A DNA stretch of 64,000 nt from NCBI GenBank assembly GCA_963971575.1, contig OZ020624.1, positions 7,126,903 through 7,190,902 on the forward strand. Reading direction: 5' to 3'. The notes under the pieces are model-generated. The model saw only the letters and a program-made list of their open reading frames with translations, was not told the origin of the DNA and did not search any database. The DNA is from Liopterus haemorrhoidalis. Its lineage: Eukaryota; Arthropoda; Insecta; Coleoptera; Dytiscidae. Below are positions 1 to 10,842 of the stretch, in pieces (position 1 is the stretch's first letter; the number at the start of each line of letters is the position of its first letter). A program made the position numbers and the translations under genes.

Positions 1-58
1 ATTCTTGTTAATATTCTTAGTATGAATTCAGGACGTAAATTATGACTTATTGACAAAT

Positions 59-182
<124 letters not shown>

Positions 183-292
183 GTCTTCCTCATTATCTTG
201 TTATAAAGAAATAATGAACTTCGTTGGTTGCGTGAGAGAAATAGCTGCAACAGGGAGCGTTATGAAAGAGATAAACAGTCACAGCTACTATT

Positions 293-755
293 TTTAGGGT
301 TTTGTAGGTATGACCAAAAAACCCTTATACCGTCATTTTGTCGTCTGTCTGTTGGTAAAAATTGTAGCCAACGGCTAAACCTAGAGAGTTGAAATTTGGC
401 ATGCTTATACAACTCTTTGTCCCGCACATAGGAAAAATAGTAAAACATCTAAAAAACATACCGTGGTCATCGAAAAAAAAAATATTTTTTTTAAATTCTT
501 AGTAGGGTATCAAATGAAAGCCCTTAGTACGTGGATTAACGATCAAAATTTTATTTTTGCAAAATAAATTATTTTGTGGCGATTTTTGCCAAAATTGTGC
601 AAAAAAATTTTTGTCCCACACCCTGTATAGGACAACAGGAATTTTTGATCAGATTATGTTTTCCGAAAATAATTTTTTGTGTTTTTTTGTCGACGATGCA
701 CAAAAGTTATAGTTATATAACACGTTACATTGGACACAACACGACATTGATTCCT
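293..755 (+). repeat. Dispersed repeat family F1, copy a (5' half)
   Basis: Starts with the F1 signature agggttttgtaggtatgacc followed by a short GTCT run, and continues through the shared segments containing ggattaacgatcaaa, cccacaccctgta and tttttgatcagatta. The same order of segments recurs at 943-1650 (-), 7977-9052 (+), 17309-18410 (+) and 22683-23700 (-). This copy lacks the 3' half. The first 30 bases can fold on themselves (agggtttt against aaaaccct). No coding capacity is visible. Confidence 0.85.
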
Positions 756-920
756 TTTTACCGACCGCCAACATATATAAGGGAGGTATTGTGATCATAC
801 CGATTTTGACATTTCGAGATTTCTATGGATCTCCACGAATTGAGGTCCCTACATAACATTTTGACTATTTTTAGCATGATGTCTGTCGGTCTGTCTGTCC
901 GTTCGTCTGTTTGTAATAAT
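756..920 (+). repeat. Dispersed repeat family F2, copy a
   Basis: Begins tttttaccgaccgccaacat and runs into a short GTCTGTC microsatellite. A longer, very similar copy is at 2724-3130. It lies between two F1 copies in opposite orientation (a on +, b on -), so the block 293-1650 is an F1/F2 composite. Confidence 0.75.
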
Positions 921-942
921 TTCTGTAATATTTCTAAAAATT

Positions 943-1650
943 AAATGCAAATTTGTCAAAATATAACTAGAATTTTGAAAAAATAATTTAAACAATAGAA
1001 AAATTAAAAAAAAAAACAAAAAATAATAATGTCTCTTCTCGCAGGGTTCAATCCCTTTCGGATCGAGTTACTTGGGTGAAAAACCAGCGTCAAAAAACAC
1101 AAAGTAACACACGTGTTACAAAGCTATAACTTGTGTACATTATTAGCCAAAAATCGCAAAAAATGCGTTTTTTTCCAAAAACATAATCTGATCAAAAATT
1201 CCTGTTGTACTATTCCGGTTCACACCAATGTACATTACGTAGAATTTTTTCAGATTTTTAGTTTAAACCATCTGGGCTACAGGGTGTGGGACAAAAAAAT
1301 TTTTGCACAATTTTGGCAAAAATCGCTTCAAAATAATTTACTTTGCAAAAATAAAAATTTGATCGTTAATCCACGTACCAAGGGCTTTCATTTGATACCC
1401 TACTCAGAATTATAAAAAAATATATTTTTTTTTTTTCGATGAGCACATATTTGTTTATATTTTTAGGGGGATATGTTTTTTAGATGTTTTAGTATTTTTC
1501 CTATGTGCGGGTCAAAGATTTGTATAAGCATGCCAAATTTCAACTCTCTAGGTTTAGCCGTTTGGCTACAATTTTTACCGAACAGACAGACAGACGACAA
1601 AATGACGGTATAAGGGTTTTTTGGTCATACCTACAAAACCCTAAAAAGAA
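943..1650 (-). repeat. Dispersed repeat family F1, copy b
   Basis: Reverse-orientation F1 copy ending at the signature ggtcatacctacaaaaccct. It keeps the tRNA-like segment (reverse complement of a gggatcgaaccc-type B box near 1045) and the middle part, but not the distal end with ctgaaatgtgtgaaaattcac. Confidence 0.8.
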
Positions 1651-2723
1651 TTGAACTTGTCGTCTCATACATTTTGTACATATTTTTATTCTGCACATAC
1701 ATTACGTACAATTCTAAAGAAGTTTACTAATGTTTGTGTCAACGTTAGAGTTTTGGTTGCTTTGGATCTTGGCAAATCCTATGTTCCATACTAATCCAAA
1801 TTTGAAAGCCAATGATGTCGCGTTAATTCGAATCTCGCACAAATTGAACACACGCTAATCGAGAAAATCGTCAATTCACATCAATATTTAGAATAGCCCT
1901 TTAAACTTTAAAATGATTTTATCACAAATGATTATTTTATAAACTATAATTATATTAAAGTGGTTATTTCTTTCGACCTGAAAGTTTTTTTGTAAATAAT
2001 AAAAGCTATCGTGTGAAAGGTATGATTTAGAATAACATGAACAATGCGCGTGCTTTTCAACAATTAATTCAAGGGTGTCTCACGAAATAGATGTTACAAA
2101 AGATAGAAAAGTGTTATTTATTTTTTGTGTAAATAATATAAGTTTTATTACAGGAGTGTACTCACTATCCAAAATTTAAATTTAATGTATCAAAACTGAA
2201 ATAACCATATTAAACAAGAGAATGTTTTTAAAACATGACCTTTATGATTAAATAGGAGAAGAGCGCCTCATTCGACGGGGTAAAAGTAATCACCAAATTA
2301 GAAAGAAACTCTCGGTACCATATTAAAATAGTGGTAGCGTTTATGGATAAGTCATATACAGGTTTGTTTGTTTGAAACGGGGCACCCCGAAATTCTCCTT
2401 TATTTGTAAAGATACAAAAAATCTTCAGAACAAAAGTTAAACTAGACAAAAAGGCCCATCTAAAGGTTACTATAAGAATTCTGAGGCACTTCCGGTTTCA
2501 CCGGAAATGATGTCAACTTTTGATCTAGCATAGGGAATCGATAATTTTATTATTTTTTTTATTATATTATCGATATATTATTTTTTAATAAAAGTACATT
2601 AAATTAGCTTTACAATGACACCAAAAGGTTATATTTTTATGTTAACCATTTCAAAATGGCGACCATTTATTTACAAAATAATAATCAACATAAGTTAGGT
2701 TAGGGAATCGATAATTTTGTATT
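1651..2723. other. AT-rich interval, nothing recognised
   Basis: I see no coding exon, splice-bounded frame or transposon terminus here. The short segment agggaatcgataatttt occurs near 2532 and again near 2702, immediately before F2 copy b, and may be the end of a repeat. Confidence 0.5.
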
Positions 2724-3130
2724 TTTACCGACCGCCAACATATATAAGGGAGGTATTGTGGTCATACCGATTTTGACGTTTCGAGATTTCGATGGATCTC
2801 CACGAATTGAGGTCCCTACATAACGTTTTGACTATTTTTAGCATGATGTCTGTCGGTCTGTCTGTTCGTCTGTCCGTCCGTCCGTCTGTCCGTCTGTCCG
2901 TCTGTCCGTCTGTCCGTCTGTCCGTCTGTCCGTCCGTCCGTCTGTCTGTCTGTGTACACGTGCAGAGCAAATTTGGCTGAAAGGATTTTTATAAAACTAC
3001 ATATTTAAGTTTCTGCCATCAATGGCACAAATTGATCAACTTTTGGTAAAAATCGGTTGACTAAAAATGGGAGTTTACTCGTGTCGATTTTAAGGTTTTT
3101 GCGAATATTTCACAACAGAAAAATATTTTG
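2724..3130 (+). repeat. Dispersed repeat family F2, copy b, with (GTCT/GTCC)n
   Basis: Longer F2 copy: the same head as copy a, then about 100 bp of GTCT/GTCC tetranucleotide repeats (roughly 2856-2955), then a tail beginning acacgtgcagagcaaatttg. The Thr-Asp-Arg and Ser-Val-Cys polymers encoded on either strand are microsatellite artefacts. Confidence 0.75.
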
Positions 3131-3229
3131 AAAAGAATTATTGAACAATAGTTGCTATAAAAGCAATAACTAACAACTTTTATTTGAGAAATTTTTTGAT
3201 AAAACGAAAAAAAAAATTGAAAAATTTTT

Positions 3230-4425
3230 CCAAATCTTTTCCTAATAGTCTTAGCTCATTACGGACCAAACATTATTTTTTTCTAGACAAAATAAGATGT
3301 GAGAATTCCAAAAATTTAAACCTCAAGTCTCTATCTCTTACCTTTTTTGAGATAAGATTTTTTTTAAATTCCATTAAGATCAAAATTTTGCCTAATAGTT
3401 TTAGGTCATTACGGACCAAACATTAATTTTTTATAGACAAAACAAGGTGTGAGAATTCCAAAAATTCAAACCTCAAGTCTATATTTCTTACCTTTTATGA
3501 GATATAAATTTTTTTAAATTCCAAAAAAAATCAAAATTTTCCCTAATAGTTTTAGGTCATTACGGACCAAACATTATATTTTTCTAGACAAAACAAGGTG
3601 TGAGAATTCCAAAAATTCAAACCCCAAATCTCAATTTCTTACCTTTTTTGAGATATGAATTTTTAAAATTACAAAAAAATCTAAATTTTCCCTAATAGTT
3701 TTAGGTCATTACGGACCAAACATTATTTTTTTCTAGACAAAACAAGGTGTGAGAATTCCAAAAATTCAAACCTCAAATCTCTATATCTTACCTTTTTTGA
3801 GATATGAATTTTCAAAATTACAAAAAAATCAAAATTTTCAATAGTTTTAGGTCAATACGGACCAAACATTAATTTTTTATAGACAAAACAAGGTGTGAGA
3901 ATTCCAAAAATTTAAACCTCAAATCTCTATGTCTTACCTTTTTTGAGATATGAATTTTTAAAATTACAAAAAAATCAAAATTTTCAATAGTTTTAGGTCA
4001 TTACGGACCAAACATTAATTTTTTATAGACAAAACAAGGTGTGAGAATTCCAAAAATTCAAACCTCAAATCTCTATATCTTACCTTTTTTGAGATATGAA
4101 TTTTCAAAATTACAAAAAAATCAAAATTTTCAATAGTTTTAGGTCATTACGGACCAAACATTAATATCTTCTAGACAAAACATGGTGTAAGAATTCCAAA
4201 AATTCAAACCTCAAGTCTCTACCTCTTACCATTTTTGAGATATGAATTTTTGAAATTAACAAAATAAAATCAAAATTTTACCAATTAGTTTTAGGTCATT
4301 AGGACCAAATATTACAGAAAAAACATCGTAAAACTAAATTTTTTAAAAGATTTAAACCTTAAGTCTCTATTTCTTACCATTTTTGAGATATAGTTTTTGA
4401 TTTAATACCCAAATTTCCAAGAATA
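3230..4425 (+). repeat. Eight-copy tandem array, unit about 148 bp
   Basis: The anchor ttaggtcattacggaccaaa recurs near 3241, 3391, 3541, 3691, 3839, 3984, 4130 and 4281, giving a period of 145-151 bp. Each unit also contains tgagaattccaaaaattcaa and accttttttgagatatgaat. The first and last units are the most diverged, as expected of an array homogenised in its centre. A related, inverted piece lies at 5555-5640. Confidence 0.93.
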
Positions 4426-5187
4426 ACTACACTTTCACGAGACCGTTGACTGAATAATAACAATAAATAATAATATAAATAATAAATAATAATAAAATAA
4501 TATATTTTTCAATCAACGACGAGACCCAATATATTCAATGTTAAAATACGTACAAAAAATAACTTAGAATTTATAAGAAAGACATTTTAATGTTATCTCG
4601 ATGTTTTTTTAACCACAAATGAATTAGTATGGGATTAAAAAAATAATTAATCCTCTTAAATAAATTGATAAGGAAATTTTATTTTTATATCATTAGCAGG
4701 AATTACGTAAACATTTCTGCGACGAAACATGTTTATCTGAAAAAATATACAAACTGTGAATTTTCATAGTTTACAGGATTTCGTAGGCAGGGCTGATATT
4801 AAAAATATTTGAGAAGATAACATTCAAAATATGATTTATCACAGTAATACAGTTTTGAAATTATTGTAGAAAACATTACAAAGCAATTTGCAACAAGTTT
4901 GGAACCTAATTTTACGACCTACTTATTTTTAAGGTCCCAAACAATTAATTCAAATATGTTATTAAAATTTTTTAAGCATTAAAATTTTAAATTTCGAAAA
5001 ATCGATATTTAAATTTGACAAAAATCACGTTTTGCATGAACTAAGTGGAAAAATAATGGTTTAAATTGACAAAATAAGGATTAAATTTGATTTGAATGTT
5101 TATTATAATGTTTATATGTTTATGTTTGTTAATATGGATCTTACTAGCATTAGCTAAATAAATAAACTATTATTATTATTATTATTA
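4426..5187. other. AT-rich interval ending in a LINE-like 3' tail
   Basis: No gene seen. The last 80 bases (aataaataaactattattatt followed by ATT repeats) look like the 3' end of a jockey/CR1-like retroposon; similar tails end at about 29922 and 50190. Confidence 0.4.
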
Positions 5188-5449
5188 TGGGGTTTGTCAG
5201 GTCTTGACAAGCGTCCACTAATCTCAAACTTCAGCAACCTTTTGAGCCGCGTCATACTAGAGACTAGTGGAGCTAAATACACACGACTGCATCCCAAACC
5301 CTGGCGATATGCAGCCGCGGAAATTACGCTAGATCCAGTGCCCGCACAATGCGGAGTGACCCGAGCAGCACTGCTTTCTGCATCCTGCAGATCAAAGAGT
5401 TGGCAGAAGATCTGCAGACGGGAATGGACTCGATTTCTCTTCGATAGGA

Positions 5450-5496
<47 letters not shown>

Positions 5497-5522
5497 TTGG
5501 GGTTTGTCAGGTCTTGACAAGC
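5188..5522. repeat. Dispersed repeat with 26-bp direct flanks and (ATT)n
   Basis: The segment ggggtttgtcaggtcttgac appears at both ends (about 5190 and 5499), enclosing a GC-richer unit of about 250 bp and an (ATT)n run at 5452-5495. The internal phrase ccctggcgatatgc has a relative near 62847 (actctggcgatatgc). No convincing protein is encoded. Confidence 0.6.
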
Positions 5523-5554
5523 GTGTATATTATGCAGAATGTGTAGATTATTAG

Positions 5555-5640
5555 CTTATATTATCTCAAAAACGGTAAGAGATAGAGACCTGCGGTTTGA
5601 ATTTTTGAAATCCTCAGACTTTGAATAGTTTAGAAAAAAA
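5555..5640 (-). repeat. Stray inverted unit of the 148-bp tandem repeat
   Basis: tctcaaaaacggtaagagat followed by gtttgaatttttgaaa is the reverse complement of the second half of the unit arrayed at 3230-4425, but diverged. It lies about 1.1 kb beyond the array. Confidence 0.65.
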
Positions 5641-5720
5641 TTGAAGATTTAGTGGCTAGCACACAACTTTATTAATAGGCCATCAAATAAAATTGTCGAA
5701 AAGTACCAAAAATTGAAAAT

Positions 5721-5845
5721 TAAAAAGTTGATGTGAAGTGTGAATTTACACACATTTCAGGGTTTCGCACGTTTTAGTAAGTGAATGATGATTATTGGCT
5801 AATACCATTATTAGGTTTCTAAATATGTGCAGTATTTTTTCTTTT
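5721..5845 (-). repeat. F1 3'-end fragment
   Basis: ttgatgtgaagtgtgaattt followed by cacatttcagggtttcgcac is the F1 distal end in reverse orientation, and continues into F1 sequence (atgattattggctaatacca). The core can fold (gtgtgaa...ttcacac in other copies). Confidence 0.75.
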
Positions 5846-5861
5846 TTTTCTTTCTTTTAAC

Positions 5862-6225
5862 GCCGTCAAAGTAACAAGACACAACCTATATCTGTGTTTA
5901 TAGGTGCGCTTCCTTTTATTAAAATTATAATGGATGATGAAGACTTGTGTGTGATGTTATTTATGTTGCATACAAGTTATTTATACATACAAACACTTTA
6001 CCACACAGTAAAAACTGAGGTTAGGTGTTCTACGTCAACGTTCAACGGCGTCAAAAGTTGGATGTTGACGAACATTCAGTATCAACGGCGTTGGAACACC
6101 GCTAGAACGTTACACATTCTGTGCACTTGCGTACGACAGCTTGATTTTAACTTTCCTCTGACAGATAGCGCCGTCCAAACGCCGTCAACGCACCGTAGAA
6201 CTCGTTTCATTCTGTTCCCCACTTT
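5862..6225 (+). repeat. Dispersed DNA-transposon-like repeat, copy 1
   Basis: Shares, over about 360 bp, the sequence at 51463-51830, including atggatgatgaagacttgtg and several gcgttca/aacgccgtc motifs. The readable peptide starting MDDEDLCVM is common to both copies, so it may be a degenerate transposon reading frame. It sits just upstream of the IR start codon, so the IR promoter may lie within or beside it. Confidence 0.65.
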
Positions 6226-6503
6226 AGAGTTCACAAATCTTTTTCCACCATATAAAAATTAGATACAGACCTGTATTAAATACTTAATAAATATTTCCAA
6301 ACACCTTATATTTAAATATGTAATGTGTTTAGTTAAAGATGTATGACTTGTCAATCATAACTTGATAACCACGTCACAAATGATAACCTAACATAAAGCA
6401 TAGCGTTTGCGTGAGTCAACAACGTTTAACTTTTTCACCTACAAACAGACATCTTGATAAAATTTCACAAAACAAAGTAGTCACAAACAAATCACATTAA
6501 AAT

Positions 6504-7640
6504 ATGAACGTATTAAAACTGCTAATCATCTTCAATATAATTGACAATACATGGGGTGTAAATACAATATTTTTAAACAACAGTTTGGAATCAGATCTTC
6601 ACAATTTCTTCGAGAACTTCTTAAAGAAATTTACGGATTATCAAATAGTGTTTCATACCGATTTAGCAAATGTAAATCTTGTGAATAATATCATAAAAAT
6701 ATTCACCAATAACATATCAATAAGGCAAACATATGCTAGTTTTTTGGTTTACAATCATGACAATTTGGTAAACTCAGAATTCGTTAGACCAAACGTCTCG
6801 AGAATATTAAGCTTGATATTTTCAAATAATATAAATTTTTGGGCAAACATAGCAACACCAACAAAAGTAAATTCAATGGATGTAATCATATTTGTTGGTA
6901 GAGATGAAAATTTAAAAAACAAAATCATAACAGATGGAGTTGAATTTTTAAAACTTGCTGGAAAAATTTTGCTCATCGAAAAGTCAGATACTGGTATATC
7001 AGTTTATAGGACTTGTTACTACTGTGGGAAACTTTCACAGAAATTTCAACTGTTAGAAACAACTCAAAATTCCGAATTAACAACAAATATAAAAGAGTTT
7101 CGAGCAAATAATTTTAGAAACATGAATGGTCATCTGCTACATGTTGTTTTTGTGCAATATTTCCCTTTCATCTATTGCAAATCGAATAGTTCTGGTTTTG
7201 TTACCATAAATGGAAAACAACTTGCTGTTTGTTTGGATATTAAAGGAATTGAAAGTGATTTTATGAGAACTATGAGTACAAAATTAAATTTCACTTTTGT
7301 GGTTCATCTTTTAGATTCCAATCAATCTTTTTTTAACATGATCCAATATGTGAATGCTCATAAAGCTGATATAGCCTTTGGTGGAATTTCAGTAACTGCT
7401 GATCGAATACCATTGGTGCAATTTACGAAGCAGTATAATTTTGAAGATTACCATTTCTTGTATGTGCTTGGTTTGACTTTTAAAGAAATTTTTGATAAGT
7501 TTTTAGAGCCTTTTAGTAATGTACTAGTCTGGACGTTGTATTTTGCTAGCTTTGTATTATTGGGTCTTTCGTTGTTTGTGGCTTTGAAGATTAAAAAGGA
7601 TTCTAAAAATAGGATTGCTTCAATACAGTATGTGTTCTGG
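6504..7640 (+). CDS. Ionotropic receptor (IR), exon 1: signal peptide, N-terminal region, S1, TM1
   Basis: First of four exons of an insect ionotropic receptor, a ligand-gated cation channel subunit related to glutamate receptors and used in chemosensation. The exon encodes residues 1-379 and ends exactly at Trp379 before a consensus donor (gtaagt), phase 0. Residues 1-19 are a signal peptide (MNVLKLLIIFNIIDNTWG). An S1 lobe follows late in the exon: CLDIKGIESDFM resembles the GIE-D motif, and ADIAFGGISVTADRIPLVQF matches the conserved 'ADIA-GG...T--R...F' segment, so the arginine that binds the ligand carboxylate in glutamate receptors seems kept. TM1 is about residues 339-361. The ATG follows a stop-rich leader and is the only start giving a signal peptide. 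The sequence is divergent; I cannot assign a named IR clade. The continuous 380-residue frame and matching downstream exons argue for a functional gene. Confidence 0.88.
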
Positions 7641-7976
7641 GTAAGTTGATTATTATTTTTAACCCTTGTCGCACTATTTATGGATCAAATTTCACCCGAA
7701 AGTTGGATTTTTTAAAATAACTTTTATTTTTTAGAGTTATTTAATATCATACTAAGAAAAGTCCTTATATTATATATTATAACTTATTATTTCATGATGA
7801 TAAACTTTTTTTATCGAGACGATTTCTTGTTTTACAGTACTGATCTACCCTGAACCGATTTTGGGATTTTTTAGTCTATGTCTTATATTAATGTAATGCA
7901 AGTTTTTACAAGTTTGTTAGTTTCATTGTTGCTTTTTAAGAACAGAGTAGTTCAAGTAACAAATAGGCCGTTTTGT
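7641..7976. other. IR intron 1, proximal part
   Basis: Begins with the gtaagt donor at 7641. AT-rich, with no repeat recognised before F1 copy c. Confidence 0.6.
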
Positions 7977-8023
7977 AGGGTTTTGTAGGTATGACCAAAA
8001 AACCCTTATACCGTCATTTTGTC

Positions 8024-8057
<34 letters not shown>

Positions 8058-9052
8058 TCGGTAAAAATTGTAGCCAAACGGCTAAAGCTAGAGAGTTGAA
8101 ATTTGGCATGTTTATACAACTCTTTGACCCGCACGTAAGAAAAATACTAAAACATCTAAAAAACATATCGCCCTAAAAATATAAAAAAATATGTGCTCAT
8201 CGAAAAAAAAAATATATATATTTTTTTTAAATTCTTCGAGTAGTGTATTAAATGAAAGCCCTTGGTACGTGGATTAACGAAAATTTTTCTTTTTGCAAAA
8301 TAAATTATTTTGATGCGAACTGGCAAAATTGTACAAAAAAAATGTTGTCCCACACCCTGTAGCCCAGATGGTCTAAACTAAAAATCTGAAAAAATTCTAA
8401 GTAATGTACATTGGTGTGAACCGGAATAGTACAACAAGAATTTTTGATCAGATTATGTTTTTGGAAAAAAAAACATTTTTTGTGTTTTTTTGCTAATAAT
8501 GTTGAAAACTTATAGTTATATAACACGCTAAACAGTAACGTGTATTTTGGTGCAGTGGCTAAGATACTGGCATTCTGCCCAAGAAAATGAGTTCGAATCC
8601 TACGAGAGGAGACAATATTATTTTTTATTTTTTTTTTTTTTTGTATTTTTATATTGTTTAAATTATTTTTTCAAAATTCTAGTTATATTTTGGCAATTGT
8701 TGCATTTAAGTTTTAAAAGCGTAAATTTAATAACCAGTGGAAATTGTTGAAATTATAATTTAATTCTATATTTGAATGTACACGAAATCAAAGGGGAGGA
8801 GCTATGACTAAAAACAACCAATGGAAGCCATAGGCGCAATTTTCAAAATCTTAATGAACCTTGATATATAAAAAAAAAATACTGCACATCTTTAGAAACT
8901 TAAATAATGGTAATAGGCATTCGAATTAAAATTCATAAAAAAATATTTTGACACAAAATTAGTTTTGGCATCCCAAATAATCATCATTCAGTTACTAAAT
9001 ACCTGCAAAACCCTGAAATGTGTGAAAATTCACACTTCACATCAATTTTTTG
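7977..9052 (+). repeat. Dispersed repeat family F1, copy c (full length)
   Basis: Complete F1 copy from agggttttgtaggtatgacc to cacacttcacatcaattttt, with a GTCT run at about 8026-8056. The middle carries a tRNA-like stretch: an A-box-like TGGCTAAGATA at 8556-8566 and a B-box-like AGTTCGAATCC at 8590-8600. It is followed directly by a LINE fragment. Confidence 0.85.
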
Positions 9053-9835
9053 TCTCTTCTAGGATTATGTAGCTTGGGGTCCTTTTGCCCAGTCCAAGTG
9101 TCCACCTGATAAAGGTTTCATGAATCTCTCTACTTCTTCGTATTCTTTCCAGCTCCATATATCTGCTCCGTATAATAAAATACTCTGTATTACGGCGTCG
9201 ACAAAAAAATATTCTTTTTTGGAAATCTTTTCCGAATTTCTTTTCACCAATTTCCATACCTGGCCTAGTATACTTCTGACTTTCTTCACTCTGTCTTTGA
9301 TGTGTGCACTGTCTCCATTGCTTTTCTGGAAGATGTAACCTAGGTACCTGATTTCCTTGACTTGTTCTTTATCTTGATCTTTCCATTTTCAACTTTCTTT
9401 CTTCTCTCTCCCGCCTCCCTTCCTGAATTTATTTTTCTGGGCTAAGTATCATTTTCTTTTGATCTAAATATCATGTAAATCTTAAAATCATGTCTTTTAG
9501 TTCGTCCGGCTTTCTAACGATTAAGACTATGTCATCTGCATAGGATAGTGTCCATTTTTTTGGTTTCCTATTTTGATTCCACCAGACTGCCTTTTTTCCA
9601 TATTTTCTTCTAGTTCAGCCATGTATATCGAGAACAGAATGGGGCTCAATGGGTAGCCCTGCCTTAGTCCTATTTTTGTTCGAAAGGATGAGCTCGTTAT
9701 TAAATTGTTATTAAATAACTGCCTACTCTTTTCTTGTGCATTGTACTCCATAACTGTTCTCGATGTACTAAGTCGAATGCGGCTTTCAGAATTTAGAGAA
9801 TTTCTACGAAAGATATCCAAATTTTGTAAACTTTA
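9053..9835 (-). pseudogene. Non-LTR retrotransposon reverse transcriptase fragment
   Basis: Frames on the minus strand encode, in order, GLRQGYPLSPILFSIYMAEL (the RT motif before the active site), then in another frame the catalytic YADDIVLI (near 9545-9520), then KVRSILGQVWKLVKRN and LLYGADIWSWKEYEEVERF, a thumb/C-terminal segment typical of insect LINEs. At least two frameshifts and several stops break the frame, so it is a dead 5'-truncated copy. It lies in IR intron 1, antisense to the gene. Confidence 0.8.
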
Positions 9836-9854
9836 GTTTGTGAGTTTCATATTT

Positions 9855-10561
9855 CCAGATGACGCAAAGAGTCATCTGAAAAACCTGGTTCTAGACATGT
9901 GGCAACATGAGTGGAGCCGCACACAGAACGTTAAGTTGTGGCAGATTAAGGGAGACGTTAAACCATGGGGTTCTTCCTGCAAGATTAACCGCAGGGAGTA
10001 AACCGCCATCACACGCCTCCATATAGGTCACTGTTGGTGGACCCATGGACACCTCCTTCGAGGTGAAGAGTCCCCTATATGTGAGACGTGTAACACAGAT
10101 TTGTCTGTGTGACACATTTTAACTGAATGTGTAAAGTTCGAGGATGTCAGGGAGAGGTTAGGCCTGTGCTATGTCAGTTGCTTTAGATGACGATAGGGTA
10201 CTCGTGGACAGGCTGATACTCTTCCTGAGAGAATCGAACTTATTGTTTTATGTGTGAAGTCTTGTACCTTATTTTAATGTGTTTCTAGTTATTGACTGTG
10301 ATATTTGATGGTAATTGGCCACTTCACAGCCTCTTACCATCAGGGTGCTGGTCTGTTCAAATTCTCGAACAGACTTTTTATATTATTTATTTGTGTTTGT
10401 CAGTGCAAGATTCTTTTATTGAGTATGCGTATTTTTAATGATTTTATTTATTTATTGTCTAAATTATTGTTTTTAATATATAATCTAGCCATTTAGATGG
10501 GCTGCGTTAGGCGCAAATAGCCTTTGTTGCTTTGCGCCAAAAATTTCAACTAACTAACTAA
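9855..10561 (+). pseudogene. I/R1-like LINE 3' end
   Basis: Near 9900-10190 one frame reads TAITRLHIGHCWWTHGHLL then ICETCNTDLSV, a stop, then HILTECVKFEDV. This is the C-terminal CCHC region that closes ORF2 of I/R1-type LINEs, here with two in-frame stops. The 3' end has ttgcgccaaaaatttcaact followed by (AACT)n, the simple-repeat tail such elements use. It is a truncated, inactive copy in IR intron 1. Confidence 0.75.
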
Positions 10562-10754
10562 ACTTTAGTTTTTATAAAAAACATTTTTTCGTGCATTATT
10601 TGACTGCTCTTAGTATATAGATTAATAGACGATACATTATTTGCAAAATATTGTTCATTTTGATGTGAATAGAGCAAGAAATGTTGTTCCAGGTATTTAG
10701 CATGTGGTTCACCTCGCTGGCTGCCATCATTTACTATTATACGAGCAGATATCT

Positions 10755-10798
10755 GCAAAATCCTGAAATGTGTGAAAGTTCACACATTAAATCAATTA
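10755..10798 (+). repeat. F1 3'-end fragment
   Basis: ctgcaaaatcctgaaatgtg followed by gttcacacattaaatcaatt matches the distal end of F1. Confidence 0.65.
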
Positions 10799-10842
10799 TT
10801 TAAACAAACTTGATGAAGGAGGGGGGCATAATATCTGTTTAA

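Noticed and set aside
2725..2980. Frames on both strands encoding Thr-Asp-Arg or Ser-Val-Cys repeats
   Set aside because: Microsatellite (GTCT/GTCC) artefact; same for the frames over GTCT runs at 8030, 17360 and 23640.
6755..6976. Antisense 73-codon frame inside IR exon 1
   Set aside because: Shadow of the IR coding sequence; no motif or splice context.
8550..8605. Possible tRNA gene (A- and B-box-like motifs)
   Set aside because: No cloverleaf can be formed and the segment is part of the F1 repeat.
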